Assembly: GCF_002904335.1 (NCBI RefSeq)
Contig: NZ_PPHF01000118.1
Span: 22,604-86,603 of the forward strand
DNA length: 64,000 bases
Direction: 5' to 3'
Origin: Amycolatopsis sp. CA-126428
GTDB lineage: Bacteria; Actinomycetota; Actinomycetes; Mycobacteriales; Pseudonocardiaceae
This document shows positions 1 through 8,205 of this stretch, piece after piece (the stretch's first letter is position 1; the number at the start of each line of letters is the position of its first letter). The translations under genes were made by a program, and so were the position numbers. The notes below the pieces were generated by a model that worked only from the letters and a program-made list of their open reading frames with translations, ran no database searches and was not told where the DNA came from.

Positions 1-142
1 GCCGGAGGACGCCGCCGGGGCCGCGCTGCGTCGCTGGTCATGAACAACTCCAGGATGGGGAAACCGGGATCCGGGCTGGCGGTTCAACCCCGTCCGGAGG
101 CAATCTACCAGCGCTGCCGGCCCCGGGCAGCACGGTGTCCCC
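1..142. other. Window edge, no gene seen
   Basis: This stretch lies downstream of the leftmost gene, which is on the minus strand. I see no start codon with a ribosome site, no convincing coding pattern and no strong hairpin. It may hold the terminator of the VanZ/RDD gene or the flank of a gene outside the window. Confidence 0.4.
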
Positions 143-1306
143 TCACCGTCCTTTAAGGACTTCCTGCGGTGGTGCGGGCGCCGGGACCGGCTCCGCGGCG
201 GCCGGCGGCACGACGGCGACGTTCACGGTGCGGGTCAGCCGCTCGTAGGGCGCCCGGTGCTCGCTGTCCAGCAGCACCGCCAGCGGCGTCCAGACCCCGA
301 CGACGAACACCGACGCGGCCAGCGCGACCGGCAGGAGCAGCCGCTCCGGGTGGTGGCCCAGGTCCCAGTGGTCCAGCTCCAGCAGCAGCCAGGTGAGCCA
401 CAGCGGCGAGAGCAGGACGCCGTTGCGGACCAGCAGCGCGATCGGTCCGGCCCGGCGGCCGCCGCGGCGCGTCACCCGCAGGAGCATCGCCCGCTTCCCG
501 GGCGTCGACCCGGTCACGGCGGGGAGCACCACGAACCACACGAGGGCGAGGATGACGATCGGCGTGTCACGGTGGCGCAGGTCCTCGCCGAACAGCGTCA
601 GCAGGCCGAAGAGGAACCCGAGCAGCGCGGCGAACCCGAGCAGGTCGGTGGCCAGCGCGAACAGCCGCCGGGTGAAGGTGACCCGGGCGGCGTAGCGCCG
701 GTCGTGCTCGGGTTCGGCCGAGGGCAGCAGGCGGCCGAGCGGGCCGGCCAGCAGCCAGCCGACGACCACACCCGCGGTGTTGAGGATCAGGTCGTCGACG
801 CTGAAGAGCCGGTACGGGCACGGGTAGAGGAACCACAGGCCGGTCAGCTGCGTCAGTTCGAAGAACAGCGACAGGCCGAAGCCGATCAGGGTGGCGGGCA
901 CCAGCCGCATGCGCTGGGCGTACCGGACGTAGAACCCCAGCGGCGCCAGCATCACGACGTTGAGCGCGGTGGTCCAGACCGCCGGGTTGTGCAGCAGCGC
1001 CCCGGGGCTCCAGTGGCCGCGGGCCCGCTGGGAGATCACCTCGACGAAGTAGAACGGCCGCAACTGCGGAGAACTCGCGTAGGTGTGCCCCGCGCAGTAC
1101 GCCGGGTCGGCCGGCAGCGGCAGCACCGTCTGCGTCGCGATCGCCAGCAGGTAGTACAGGAACGTGTAGAAGACGAACGTCGGCCACCCGCCGGCGCGGC
1201 CGCGGCGGCGGTAGCTGACGAAGGCGGCCGGGAGCATGACGGCCAGCACGAGGAGCGGGAAGAGGAGCAGGGCAGTCCGGACGGGGACGAGATAGGTGGC
1301 GACCAC
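143..1306 (-). CDS. VanZ-like and RDD-domain membrane protein
   Basis: A 387-residue integral membrane protein of two parts. Residues 1-200 carry several hydrophobic helices and the VanZ-like pattern, including a conserved helix with FELTQ near residue 150. Residues 205-355 form an RDD-type domain with TPGKRAMLLRV, the signature loop of that family. VanZ-like domains are linked to low-level glycopeptide resistance in some Gram-positives, but most actinobacterial copies have no assigned role. The start is a GTG without a strong ribosome site, so the N-terminus is uncertain. The tail beyond residue 360 is proline-rich and probably disordered. The VanZ plus RDD fusion is clear; the function is not. 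Confidence 0.8.
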   Translation of the reverse strand: MVATYLVPVRTALLLFPLLVLAVMLPAAFVSYRRRGRAGGWPTFVFYTFLYYLLAIATQTVLPLPADPAYCAGHTYASSPQLRPFYFVEVISQRARGHWSPGALLHNPAVWTTALNVVMLAPLGFYVRYAQRMRLVPATLIGFGLSLFFELTQLTGLWFLYPCPYRLFSVDDLILNTAGVVVGWLLAGPLGRLLPSAEPEHDRRYAARVTFTRRLFALATDLLGFAALLGFLFGLLTLFGEDLRHRDTPIVILALVWFVVLPAVTGSTPGKRAMLLRVTRRGGRRAGPIALLVRNGVLLSPLWLTWLLLELDHWDLGHHPERLLLPVALAASVFVVGVWTPLAVLLDSEHRAPYERLTRTVNVAVVPPAAAEPVPAPAPPQEVLKGR

Positions 1307-1381
1307 GGAGCCGGTGGTACCCAGCCGCGGGGGAAGCGAAGCGTGCTTCCCCCGGACGACTGGGCGCGCACCGGGCCGGGC

Positions 1382-1576
1382 TTACTGCGGAGGCGCCTCC
1401 TGCTGCCCGCCGCCCTGGTTGTGCAGGTAGTCCTTCACCTTGTCCGAGCCCTGGTCGATCTTGTCGGCGTGGTCGCCGAAGCGCTGCTTGGCCGCCTCGG
1501 CGGCCTTGTCGACGCCCTGGTCGGCCTGGTCGGGGTGCTTCCCGAGCGCGTCCTTCGCCTTGTCGAACAGATTCAT
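1382..1576 (-). CDS. MT0933/Rv0909-type antitoxin-like protein
   Basis: A 64-residue, highly charged helical protein. Its DKAKDALGKHPDQADQGVDK pattern repeats as DHADKIDQGSDKVKDYL, which is typical of the mycobacterial Rv0909/MT0933 family annotated as the antitoxin half of a toxin-antitoxin pair. The ATG at 1576 is the natural start because a longer reading frame upstream has no coding character. No toxin gene sits beside it: the neighbours are the VanZ/RDD gene and a sulfatase-fold gene on the other strand. Orphan copies are common in actinomycetes, where a general stress role is as likely as an antitoxin role. The C-terminus is glutamine and glycine rich. Confidence 0.75.
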   Translation of the reverse strand: MNLFDKAKDALGKHPDQADQGVDKAAEAAKQRFGDHADKIDQGSDKVKDYLHNQGGGQQEAPPQ

Positions 1577-1834
1577 CGTGGGCCTCCATCGGTAAGCCGA
1601 TCTTCGGACTCCCCGAGGAGAACACCGGCGGCGCGGGCCCGCAACGCTCCTTCCCTCGTCCTGGGGATTCCGGGCGTTTCCGCGGGTGAAAGACGGTGTG
1701 CGGGGGTTTGCGGCCTCCGGGCGCGGGTAACGGCGATCCTTTTCGCGAGCGGCGCCGAAGGAGTACCTCCGGCCGCCGGCGGTGTGAGGAGACCGGGGCG
1801 CGTGAACCGCGCGCCGCCCCGGCTCGTATAACCG

Positions 1835-3607
1835 GTGACGATCGCCGCCCCGCCGCACGGGCCGGCGGTCACCGTGTACCACGACGTGAGGCTCGCCATG
1901 GTTGGAAACATCGGTCTGCCGCCGGGGCGGCGCGCCCGCCGCACCCCGGTCCCGGGGGTGGCCCTGCCCGACTTCGGGCTGCCCCGGCCCGGACGGCGGC
2001 GCCACGTCGTCGCGAGCCGGGTGCTCACCGTGCTGGCCGCGCTGCTCGTGCTGTTCGGGCTCCTCGCCCCGGACGACCTCAGCTCGTTCTCCGCCGCGGC
2101 GCTCGTGCGCGTGCCCGTCGAGGGGCTCGTCATCGGGGCGTTCCTGCTGGTCCTGCCGCCGCGGCCGCGGCGCGTCGCCGCCGTGCTCGCCGGGCTGGGG
2201 CTCGGGCTGCTCACGCTGATGAAGGCCCTCGACACCGGCTTCTACGCCACCCTCGAGAAGCCGTTCGACCCGATCTACGACTGGAGCTTCTTCCACGCCG
2301 GCGTCGAGTTCCTGGCCGGGCAGATCGGGGACGCGGCCACGATCGCCGCGCTGATCGCCGCCGGCCTGCTCGCCGTGGCGGTCATGGTGCTCATGGTCCT
2401 CGCGATGCTGCGGCTGAGCCGCGTCGCCGCCGGACGGCGGACCGGCGCGACCCGGGTGGTGGCCGTCCTCGCCGTGGTCTGGATCGTCGCCTCGGTGTTC
2501 GGTGTCGAGCTCGCGCCGGGACAGCCGGTCGCCGCGCAGAGCGCCGCCGCGCTGGCCTACGGCGATCTGCGCCAGGTCGGCGCCGACCTGCGGGACCAGC
2601 GGCCGTTCGGGGAGGTGGCCGCCGACGACGCGTTCCGGGCCACCCCGGGCGCGCAGCTGCTGAACGGGCTGCGCGGCAAGAACGTCGTGCTGACCTTCGT
2701 GGAGAGCTACGGGCGGGTCGCGCTCGACGACCCGGTCATCGGGGCGAAGATCGGCCCGACGCTCGACGCGGGCACCGCCGAGCTGCGCGCGGCGGGCATC
2801 GGCGCGAAGAGCGCGTTCCTGTCGTCCTCGACGTTCGGCGGCGGCAGCTGGCTGGCGCACTCGACCGTGCAGTCGGGGATGTGGATCGACAACCAGCAGC
2901 GGTACAACGACCTCCTCGCCAGCGACCGGCTGACCCTCGGCGGGGCGTTCCAGCGGGCGGGCTGGCGGACGGTCTGGGACGTGCCCGCGCACACGAAGGA
3001 CTGGCCGGAAGGGCAGAAGTTCTACCACCCGGACGCCTACTACGACGCCCGTTCCATCGGGTACCACGGGCCGGGCTACGCCTACGCCACCATGCCCGAC
3101 CAGTTCTCGCTTTCGATGCTGCAGCGCAAGGAGCTCGCGAACGCGGCGAAGCAGCCGGTGATGGCGGAGGTCGACCTCGTCTCCAGCCACGCGCCCTGGT
3201 CGCCGCGGCCCTGGCTGGTCGACTGGAACCAGGTCGGCGACGGCTCGGTCTTCAACCCCCAGCCCGCGGCGGGCGAAGCGCCGGAGTCGGTCTGGAAGGA
3301 CCCGGAGAAGATCCGCGAGGCCTACCGCGACGCGACCGACTACTCCCTGAAGACGGTGATCTCGTTCGTCAAGCAGTACGGCGACGAAAACACGGTCCTG
3401 GTGTTCCTCGGTGACCACCAGCCGCCGGTGGTCACCCCGCAGGGCGCGGTCCACGACGTGCCGATCACCATCGTGGCCAAGGACCCGAAGGTCCTCGACC
3501 GGATCGCCGGCTGGGGCTGGCAGGACGGCCTCCACCCGGGTGCGCAGGCGCCGATCTGGAAGATGGACTCCTTCCGCGACCGCTTCCTCAACGCCTTCGC
3601 CCGCTGA
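1835..3607 (+). CDS. Membrane sulfatase / phosphoglycerol transferase-fold protein
   Basis: A 590-residue protein with about five N-terminal membrane helices (roughly residues 50-225) followed by an extracytoplasmic alkaline-phosphatase-superfamily domain. The domain opens with NVVLTFVESYGR near residue 285, the usual first metal-binding strand, and has FLGDHQPP near 524, the second metal site. The layout resembles LtaS-like or OpgB-like lipid-headgroup transferases, so it probably acts on cell-envelope lipids or glycans. The nucleophile Thr/Ser is not placed with certainty; the segment SSSTFGGGSW near residue 331 is the likeliest region. The GTG at 1835 opens the frame; an ATG at 1898 (MVGNIGLPP) is an equally plausible start. 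It stands alone. Confidence 0.8.
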   Translation: MTIAAPPHGPAVTVYHDVRLAMVGNIGLPPGRRARRTPVPGVALPDFGLPRPGRRRHVVASRVLTVLAALLVLFGLLAPDDLSSFSAAALVRVPVEGLVIGAFLLVLPPRPRRVAAVLAGLGLGLLTLMKALDTGFYATLEKPFDPIYDWSFFHAGVEFLAGQIGDAATIAALIAAGLLAVAVMVLMVLAMLRLSRVAAGRRTGATRVVAVLAVVWIVASVFGVELAPGQPVAAQSAAALAYGDLRQVGADLRDQRPFGEVAADDAFRATPGAQLLNGLRGKNVVLTFVESYGRVALDDPVIGAKIGPTLDAGTAELRAAGIGAKSAFLSSSTFGGGSWLAHSTVQSGMWIDNQQRYNDLLASDRLTLGGAFQRAGWRTVWDVPAHTKDWPEGQKFYHPDAYYDARSIGYHGPGYAYATMPDQFSLSMLQRKELANAAKQPVMAEVDLVSSHAPWSPRPWLVDWNQVGDGSVFNPQPAAGEAPESVWKDPEKIREAYRDATDYSLKTVISFVKQYGDENTVLVFLGDHQPPVVTPQGAVHDVPITIVAKDPKVLDRIAGWGWQDGLHPGAQAPIWKMDSFRDRFLNAFAR

Positions 3608-3764
3608 CCGTCCTCTTCGGACGCTCCCGGTGCGCGCGGGGTGAGGCCGGCCCGGATGGAGCAGTGGGGTGACTTTCCGCTGCGGGAATTCACTGGCCCG
3701 ATGAATTGCCGGTAGTTCTCGCGCACTTCTGCCCTCGGGATGTCGGGTTCTCGACGGGTGAGGA

Positions 3765-4132
3765 ATGGTCGTGCGAAGGAAATGCGCGGTTTTCGCGATC
3801 GCGGTGTTGTCCCTGTTCGGTCTGTCGGCCGGGCCGGGCCGGCGGCCGGTCTTCCGGTGCCCTGCGGAACCACCCGGCCGTCGTTTCCCGATGGCCGGGC
3901 GGCGTCGTGCCCGGATTCCGGCGTCGCTTTCCACCGCTGCGGTGCGCCGGACGGGAGTCTGCCGGGCACGTCCGGTGCCCGGCAGACTCCCGTCTGGGCT
4001 CGTGGCCTCGAAGCCGTGTTCTACTTGGTTCAGACCTTTTTGCAACGCCGCGAAGAAGGGGTGGTGAGACGGCGCGGGCGGGCCTGTCGGCCGGTCCGCG
4101 CCTCGGTCGTGCGCGTCGAAAGCCTTGCGTGA
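3765..4132 (+). pseudogene. Possible frameshifted small secreted-peptide gene
   Basis: An ATG at 3765 opens a frame whose first 22 residues look like a signal peptide (MVVRRK, then AVFAIAVLSLFGLSAG). That frame soon loses codon bias. A second frame, open to a TGA at 4130, has strong GC3 bias and a Cys-containing sequence (LPVPCGTT, then SCPDSGV and FHRCGAPDG). The switch falls at a tandem GGGCC duplication (3831-3840). Removing one 5-base unit joins the signal peptide to the Cys-rich part in frame as SAGPAAGLPVPCGTT. The reading frame would pass through the hairpin at 3950-3994, which argues against it. I do not recognise the peptide. Confidence 0.25.
3950..3994. terminator. Perfect 20-bp stem hairpin
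   Basis: Two perfectly complementary 20-base arms (3950-3969 and 3975-3994) flank a five-base loop GTCCG. The core of the left arm is GGGAGTCTGCCGGGCAC. No T-tract follows, which is normal for actinomycete hairpin terminators. It may end transcription after the broken peptide region or shield the protease gene. Confidence 0.6.
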
Positions 4133-4272
4133 CAAGCAGTCTACAAAGTCCATAGTGGAGGGATCGCGCGGAGTTCCGGACAGAAGACCGGACAAATCTG
4201 GACCCGGCGCGGGTCGCGACCGCACACTCGGCGGACGGTGTGTTTCTTTCCCCCGGCCTTGGAGGAGTTCCC

Positions 4273-5400
4273 ATGCGTCGAAGAATCGCCCTGGCTCTCG
4301 GCGGCGCCGCCGTCCTCACCGCGTCACTCGCCTCCGCCTCCCTCACCCCCGCGGCCGCCCAGGCCTCGCCCGGCCTGATCGCCGCCATGCAGCGGGACTT
4401 CGGGCTCACCGCCGCCCAGGCGTCGGCCCGGCTCACCCAGGAAATGACGGCCACCCGGGTGCTGCCCGGTGCGCAACGGGCCGCCGGCGCCGCGTTCGGC
4501 GGTGCCTGGTTCGACCCCGCCCGGGGCAAGCTGGTCGTCGGGGTGACCGACCCGGGCGCGGCCGCCGCCGTCCGGCAGGCCGGGGCCGAACCCGTGGCCG
4601 CCTCGACCAGCGCGGCGAAGCTCGACGCCGCGAAGGCCGCGATCGACGCCTCGGCCAAGGCGGCACCCGCCCCGGCCGCGGTCAGCGGCTGGCGCGCCGA
4701 CCCGCGCGCGGGCAGCGTCGTGGTCACCGTGCGACCGGGCGCGCGCGGCGCCGACGTCGACGCCTTCCTGGTCCGGGCGGCCCAGGCCGGCCCGGTCACG
4801 GTGGCGACCGCGCCGGCCGCCGAGCCCTTCTCGGCCGGCACCGTCGGCGGCGACCCGTACTACATCAACGGCAACACCCGCTGCTCGATCGGCTTCTCCG
4901 TGCAGGGCGGCTTCGTCAGCGCCGGGCACTGCGGTGGCGCGGGCAGCTCGGTCGTCGGCTGGGACGGCTCGTGGATGGGCACCTTCGCCGGCTCCTCCTT
5001 CCCGGGCAACGACTATTCGTTCATCCGCATCGGCGGCGGCTGGTGGACCGCGCCGGTCGTGCTCGGCTGGGGCACGGTGAGCGACGCGCTCGTCCGCGGG
5101 TCCTGGGTCGCGCCGGTCGGCACGTCGGTGTGCCGCTCGGGCTCGACCACGCACTGGCACTGCGGCACGGTGCTGGGCCAGAACGAGACCGTCAACTACG
5201 CCCAGGGCGCGGTCTACCAGATGACCCGCACCAACGTCTGCGCCGAGCCCGGCGACTCCGGCGGCTCGTTCATCACCGGTGACCAGGCCCAGGGCGTCAC
5301 CTCCGGGGGCTGGGGCAACTGCGGTTCCGGTGGCGAGACGTGGTTCCAGCCGGTCAACGAGATCCTGCAGACCTACGGCGTGTCGCTCGTGACGGCGTAG
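4273..5400 (+). CDS. Secreted streptogrisin-like serine protease (S1 family, with propeptide)
   Basis: A 375-residue preproprotein. It has a signal peptide (MRRRIALALGG to about residue 33), a propeptide to about residue 185 that should act as folding chaperone and inhibitor, and a chymotrypsin-fold catalytic domain. The triad is visible: His219 in SAGHCGG, Asp247 in GNDYSF and Ser329 in EPGDSGGSF. Paired cysteines match the alpha-lytic protease/streptogrisin group. The ATG at 4273 follows a strong GGAGGAG ribosome site. The enzyme is exported and matures by self-cleavage. It is monocistronic and followed by a hairpin terminator. Confidence 0.93.
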   Translation: MRRRIALALGGAAVLTASLASASLTPAAAQASPGLIAAMQRDFGLTAAQASARLTQEMTATRVLPGAQRAAGAAFGGAWFDPARGKLVVGVTDPGAAAAVRQAGAEPVAASTSAAKLDAAKAAIDASAKAAPAPAAVSGWRADPRAGSVVVTVRPGARGADVDAFLVRAAQAGPVTVATAPAAEPFSAGTVGGDPYYINGNTRCSIGFSVQGGFVSAGHCGGAGSSVVGWDGSWMGTFAGSSFPGNDYSFIRIGGGWWTAPVVLGWGTVSDALVRGSWVAPVGTSVCRSGSTTHWHCGTVLGQNETVNYAQGAVYQMTRTNVCAEPGDSGGSFITGDQAQGVTSGGWGNCGSGGETWFQPVNEILQTYGVSLVTA

Positions 5401-5409
5401 GAAGTTCCT

Positions 5410-5445
5410 CCGGCGGCGGCCGATGAATCCGGCGGCCGCCGCCGG
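5410..5445. terminator. Hairpin terminator after the protease gene
   Basis: Inverted repeat CCGGCGGCGGCC / GGCCGCCGCCGG with a 12-base loop begins 10 bases after the protease stop codon. There is no T-tract. Confidence 0.6.
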
Positions 5446-5501
5446 TAGGTACCGGTGCGGCCGCGCCACCGGGGCGCGGCGACCAGGCACCGGGAGCAAC
5501 C

Positions 5502-6044
5502 ATGAGCGTGATCGTCGTCGAGTTCATCACCCTGGACGGCGTCGTCGAGGACCCGGACGGCTCCGGCGGCACACCCGCCGGCGGCTGGGCGTTCCGGCAC
5601 GGGCGGGAGGCGGTGTCCGGGGACAAGTTCCGGCTCGGCGCCCTGCTCGACACCGGCGTCCTCCTGTTCGGCCGGACCACGTGGGAGCTGTTCGCGAAGC
5701 TCTGGCCCGGCCGCACGGGCGAGTTCGCCGACCGGCTCAACGCCGCGGCGAAGCTGGTCGCGTCGCGGACCTTCCACGAGGTGTCTGCGTGGCAGAACTC
5801 CGCGCTGCTGCAAGGAGAACTCGCCGACGCGGTCGAGCGGGAAGAACGGGACGTGATCGTCATCGGTTCGGTCGAGGTGGCGAAGCAGCTCGCCCGGCAC
5901 GGGCTCGTCGACGAGTACCGCCTGCTCGTCTTCCCGAGCGTGGCGGGCGCGGGCCGGCGGCTCTTCGACGACGTCGTGCACTTCGAACTGGTCTCCACCA
6001 CCCAGGTGGGGCCCGCGAACCTGAGCACCTACCGGACGCGCTAG
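5502..6044 (+). CDS. RibD C-terminal / dihydrofolate reductase-fold protein
   Basis: A 180-residue single-domain protein of the RibD_C family. It begins MSVIVVEFITLDGVVEDP, the usual first strand, and has LLFGRTTWELF, an NADPH-binding segment, and VIGSVEVAKQLARHGLVDEYRLLVFP, the conserved C-terminal half. Family members reduce pyrimidines or other heterocycles with NAD(P)H, but most actinobacterial copies are uncharacterised. It ends convergently with the TetR gene on the other strand, and the two stop codons share one CTAG (6041-6044). No operon partner is visible on its own strand. Confidence 0.85.
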   Translation: MSVIVVEFITLDGVVEDPDGSGGTPAGGWAFRHGREAVSGDKFRLGALLDTGVLLFGRTTWELFAKLWPGRTGEFADRLNAAAKLVASRTFHEVSAWQNSALLQGELADAVEREERDVIVIGSVEVAKQLARHGLVDEYRLLVFPSVAGAGRRLFDDVVHFELVSTTQVGPANLSTYRTR

Positions 6045-6631
6045 GTCCGCAGGAGGCTCCCGAGCCACCCGCCGAGGACCTGCTGGACTTCGGCGCGCGT
6101 CCGCGCCGGGTCGTCGGCCGCGGCGATCATGCGGGCCGCCTCCATGACCGCGCTGAGCACCAGCTGTGCCAGGGCGTGGACGGGCATGTCGACGATTTGC
6201 CCGTCCGCCCTGGCCTGCGTCAGCACGGCGACGAGCAGGCCGAGGCCGTACTCCGCCTCGATCTCGCGCCAGACGTCCCAGCCGAGCACGGCGGGCGCGT
6301 CGGTGAGCGAAATCCGGCGGACCTCCTCGCGCAGGCAGGCGTCGAGGAAAACCCCGAGACCCTGCAGCATGCCGGCGAGCGGGTCCGGGCAGGCGGCGAA
6401 CGCCGTCCGCACCTCTTCGGTCAGCTCGCGTTCCAGGTCCTCGACCACGGCGCGGAACAAGCCCTGCTTGTCGGCGTAGTGGTGGTACAGCGCGCCGCGG
6501 GTCACGCCGGCGGCGCGGGTGATCTCGTCGGCCGGCACGGCCTGGTAGCCGCGGGCGGCGAACAGTTCGCGCGCGGCGGCGACCAAGGCGGCCTTCGTGC
6601 CGGCGGAACGGTCCTGCTGGGTACGTCGCAC
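6041..6631 (-). CDS. TetR-family regulator
   Basis: A 196-residue repressor with an N-terminal helix-turn-helix (residues 8-55; AADEITRAAGVTRGALYHHY is split by small substitutions here as ADEITRAAGVTRGALYHHY) and a C-terminal ligand domain. The GTG start at 6631 lies 4 bases after the stop of the upstream hydrolase, so the two form a two-gene operon with the regulator second. The probable operator is the perfect inverted repeat at 7515-7539 in front of the hydrolase, which implies autoregulation. The inducer may be the hydrolase substrate. Confidence 0.88.
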   Translation of the reverse strand: MRRTQQDRSAGTKAALVAAARELFAARGYQAVPADEITRAAGVTRGALYHHYADKQGLFRAVVEDLERELTEEVRTAFAACPDPLAGMLQGLGVFLDACLREEVRRISLTDAPAVLGWDVWREIEAEYGLGLLVAVLTQARADGQIVDMPVHALAQLVLSAVMEAARMIAAADDPARTRAEVQQVLGGWLGSLLRT

Positions 6632-6635
6632 CCGC

Positions 6636-7505
6636 CTAATCTGCCATGGCGCCCGCGAACTCGACGACGTGGCGGGCCAGCACCGCGGGCTGGTCCTCGG
6701 ACAGGAAGGTGTAGGAGTCCGGCACCTCGACGAGTTTCGCGTCCGGCAGCAGCGCGGCGAGCCGGTGGGCCAGCCGGATCGGGAACAGCTTGTCCTCCGG
6801 TGCCCACGCGAGCAGCACCGGCCGGTCGAACGTCCGCAGGGCTTCGGCGGCGGCCAGCGTGTGCCGCGGGTGCACCTCCCGCAGCAGCTTGCGCAGGTCG
6901 CGCCGCACCCCGGCGGACTTCCGCAGCGGCGAGAGGTAAGCCTGCGCGACCGCGTCCGGCAGTGGCCGCTTGACGACCCGGCCGAAGAGGATCGGCAGCG
7001 GGTACAGCGCGCGGATCCGCAGCAGCTGCCCGAGCACCGCCATCGACCCGGGGATCCGGGCGAGCGGCGGCAGCGCCTTGAAGATCGGCGGGAAGAAGTA
7101 TTCGAAGCAGTCGGACGGCGTGAGCACGACCCGCCCGACCCGCTCGGGACGGCGGCTGAGCAGGATCTGCGTCAACGCGCCGCCGGTGTCGTTCGCGACG
7201 AGCGTGACGTCCCGCAGGTCGAGCGCGTCGAGGAAGTCCGCGATGAGTTCGGCGTTGCCGGTGGGGGAGAGGTCGGCGCCGGGGTGCATCGGGAGCTCGT
7301 GCGAGCCGAGCGGCAGATCCGGCGCCAGGCACCGGAACCCGGCCGCGGCGACGTCGGGAACGACCTTCCGCCACAGCTCGGCGTTCGTCAGCACCCCGTG
7401 CACGAACACCACCGGCGCTCCCGTGCCCCGCTCGCAGTACCGCACCTCGCCGGCGGGCAGCCGGACGCGGTGCTCCTGACCGAGAGACTCACTGCGCCTC
7501 GTCAT
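6636..7505 (-). CDS. Alpha/beta hydrolase (Asp-nucleophile type)
   Basis: A 289-residue alpha/beta-hydrolase. The oxyanion region is FVHGVLTN (about residue 34). The nucleophile elbow is VANDTGG with Asp106, so it resembles haloalkane dehalogenases and epoxide hydrolases rather than serine esterases. A cap domain spans about residues 130-210 and an acid residue in WAPEDKLFP precedes the final His region. It is the first gene of an operon with the TetR gene 4 bases downstream. A TetR-type operator lies only 10 bases upstream of the ATG, so repression should be tight. The substrate is unknown. Confidence 0.87.
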   Translation of the reverse strand: MTRRSESLGQEHRVRLPAGEVRYCERGTGAPVVFVHGVLTNAELWRKVVPDVAAAGFRCLAPDLPLGSHELPMHPGADLSPTGNAELIADFLDALDLRDVTLVANDTGGALTQILLSRRPERVGRVVLTPSDCFEYFFPPIFKALPPLARIPGSMAVLGQLLRIRALYPLPILFGRVVKRPLPDAVAQAYLSPLRKSAGVRRDLRKLLREVHPRHTLAAAEALRTFDRPVLLAWAPEDKLFPIRLAHRLAALLPDAKLVEVPDSYTFLSEDQPAVLARHVVEFAGAMAD

Positions 7506-7514
7506 GCGGCCAGG

Positions 7515-7539
7515 TTACATACATGGCGTATGTATGTAA
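7515..7539. promoter_or_regulatory. TetR-type operator
   Basis: Perfect inverted repeat with arms TTACATACAT and ATGTATGTAA around a 5-base spacer GGCGT. It sits just upstream of the hydrolase start codon at 7505, in unusually AT-rich bases. The cotranscribed TetR repressor is the obvious ligand. Confidence 0.8.
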
Positions 7540-7621
7540 ATGTGACAGCGATTCATGGGAAGCCGGAACACGGCTAGCAGAGAGCTGGTGGTGGGAGAGC
7601 GGCACGATCCGCTGAGTGAAG

Positions 7622-7676
7622 CGGTGGTGCCCCGGGACTTGGCTTCGGGGAAAGGTCGGATCCGGGGGCACCACCG
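7622..7676. repeat. Long-loop 12-bp inverted repeat
   Basis: Perfect arms CGGTGGTGCCCC (7622-7633) and GGGGCACCACCG (7665-7676) enclose 31 bases. Further complementary blocks follow (GGACA near 7683 and TGTCC near 7698). The position, in a 286-base gap between two minus-strand genes, would suit a structured transcript end or leader. No known RNA family is recognised. Confidence 0.4.
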
Positions 7677-7732
7677 TCCGCGGGACAGCTGACACGGTGT
7701 CCTGCGGTGGACTCACCTTACGAACCGCCCGG

Positions 7733-7748
7733 GGCCCTGACCAGGGCC
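7733..7748. terminator. Small hairpin, likely terminator of the SnoaL-like gene
   Basis: GGCCCT and AGGGCC arms around a GACC loop, 44 bases past the stop codon of the minus-strand SnoaL-like gene. No T-tract is present. Confidence 0.4.
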
Positions 7749-7791
7749 TCGATGCGGTGTCGAAGGTTTGTCGCCCGGTCGGTCGGCGGGC

Positions 7792-8205
7792 CTACCGAGA
7801 GTGGGTCCCGGTGAACCCCGCTTCGGGCGCGGGCTCGTCCGGGGGCCGGTCGGCGTGGCGGTGGACGATCTTCCACTCGCCGTTCTCGCGCCGGTACACG
7901 TGGGTGGCGCGCAGGGTGTACGTCGTCGGCGTGCCGTTGAGCGACACCGTGTTGTGCTCGAAGCCGATGGTGTAGGCGAGGTCGCCGCTCGCGCCGGCCG
8001 CGATGACCTCGAAGCGGTATTCGCGCGAGTCGGAGAACTGGGCCGCGACGCGCTTGAAGGCCGCGCTGACGTCGGCCCAGCCGGTGCGGATCGGCAGCCA
8101 GGCCCCGAACAGGCTCACCGGGTCAGCCTGTGACCACAGGGTGGCGCGCGGTTCCTGTTCACCCTCGTGGATGGCCCGTTCGGCGGCGGTCTGCCGCGGC
8201 AGCAC
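7792..8205 (-). CDS. SnoaL-like / NTF2-fold protein
   Basis: About 137 residues of a SnoaL/SgcJ-type cone-shaped NTF2 fold. LPRQTAAERAIHEGE, WSQADPVSLFGAW and the C-terminal THVYRRENGEWKIVHRH are typical of a ketosteroid-isomerase-like subfamily of unknown substrate. The start is problematic. Relatives carry FLADV just before LPRQ, and those residues are encoded here but run straight into the antisense of the divergent TetR gene. The GTG at 8205 (inside FLADV) and a GTG at 8295 are the only candidates. The native start may have been lost in a deletion that joined the two genes head to head. Confidence 0.6.
   Translation of the reverse strand: MLPRQTAAERAIHEGEQEPRATLWSQADPVSLFGAWLPIRTGWADVSAAFKRVAAQFSDSREYRFEVIAAGASGDLAYTIGFEHNTVSLNGTPTTYTLRATHVYRRENGEWKIVHRHADRPPDEPAPEAGFTGTHSR

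Larger units (their letters stand above)
3608..4272. other. 665-base gene-poor stretch
   Basis: This gap between the sulfatase-fold gene and the secreted protease holds no intact gene I can support. It contains a possible broken small secreted-peptide gene (from 3765), a 5-base tandem duplication GGGCCGGGCC at 3831-3840 and a 20-base-arm hairpin at 3950-3994. The last 150 bases should contain the protease promoter, but I cannot pick out -35 and -10 elements with confidence. Confidence 0.5.

Noticed and set aside
1382..4225. A very long minus-strand open frame covering several genes
   Set aside because: It is the antisense shadow of the sulfatase-fold gene plus non-coding DNA. Only its last 64 codons, the MT0933-like protein, have coding features.
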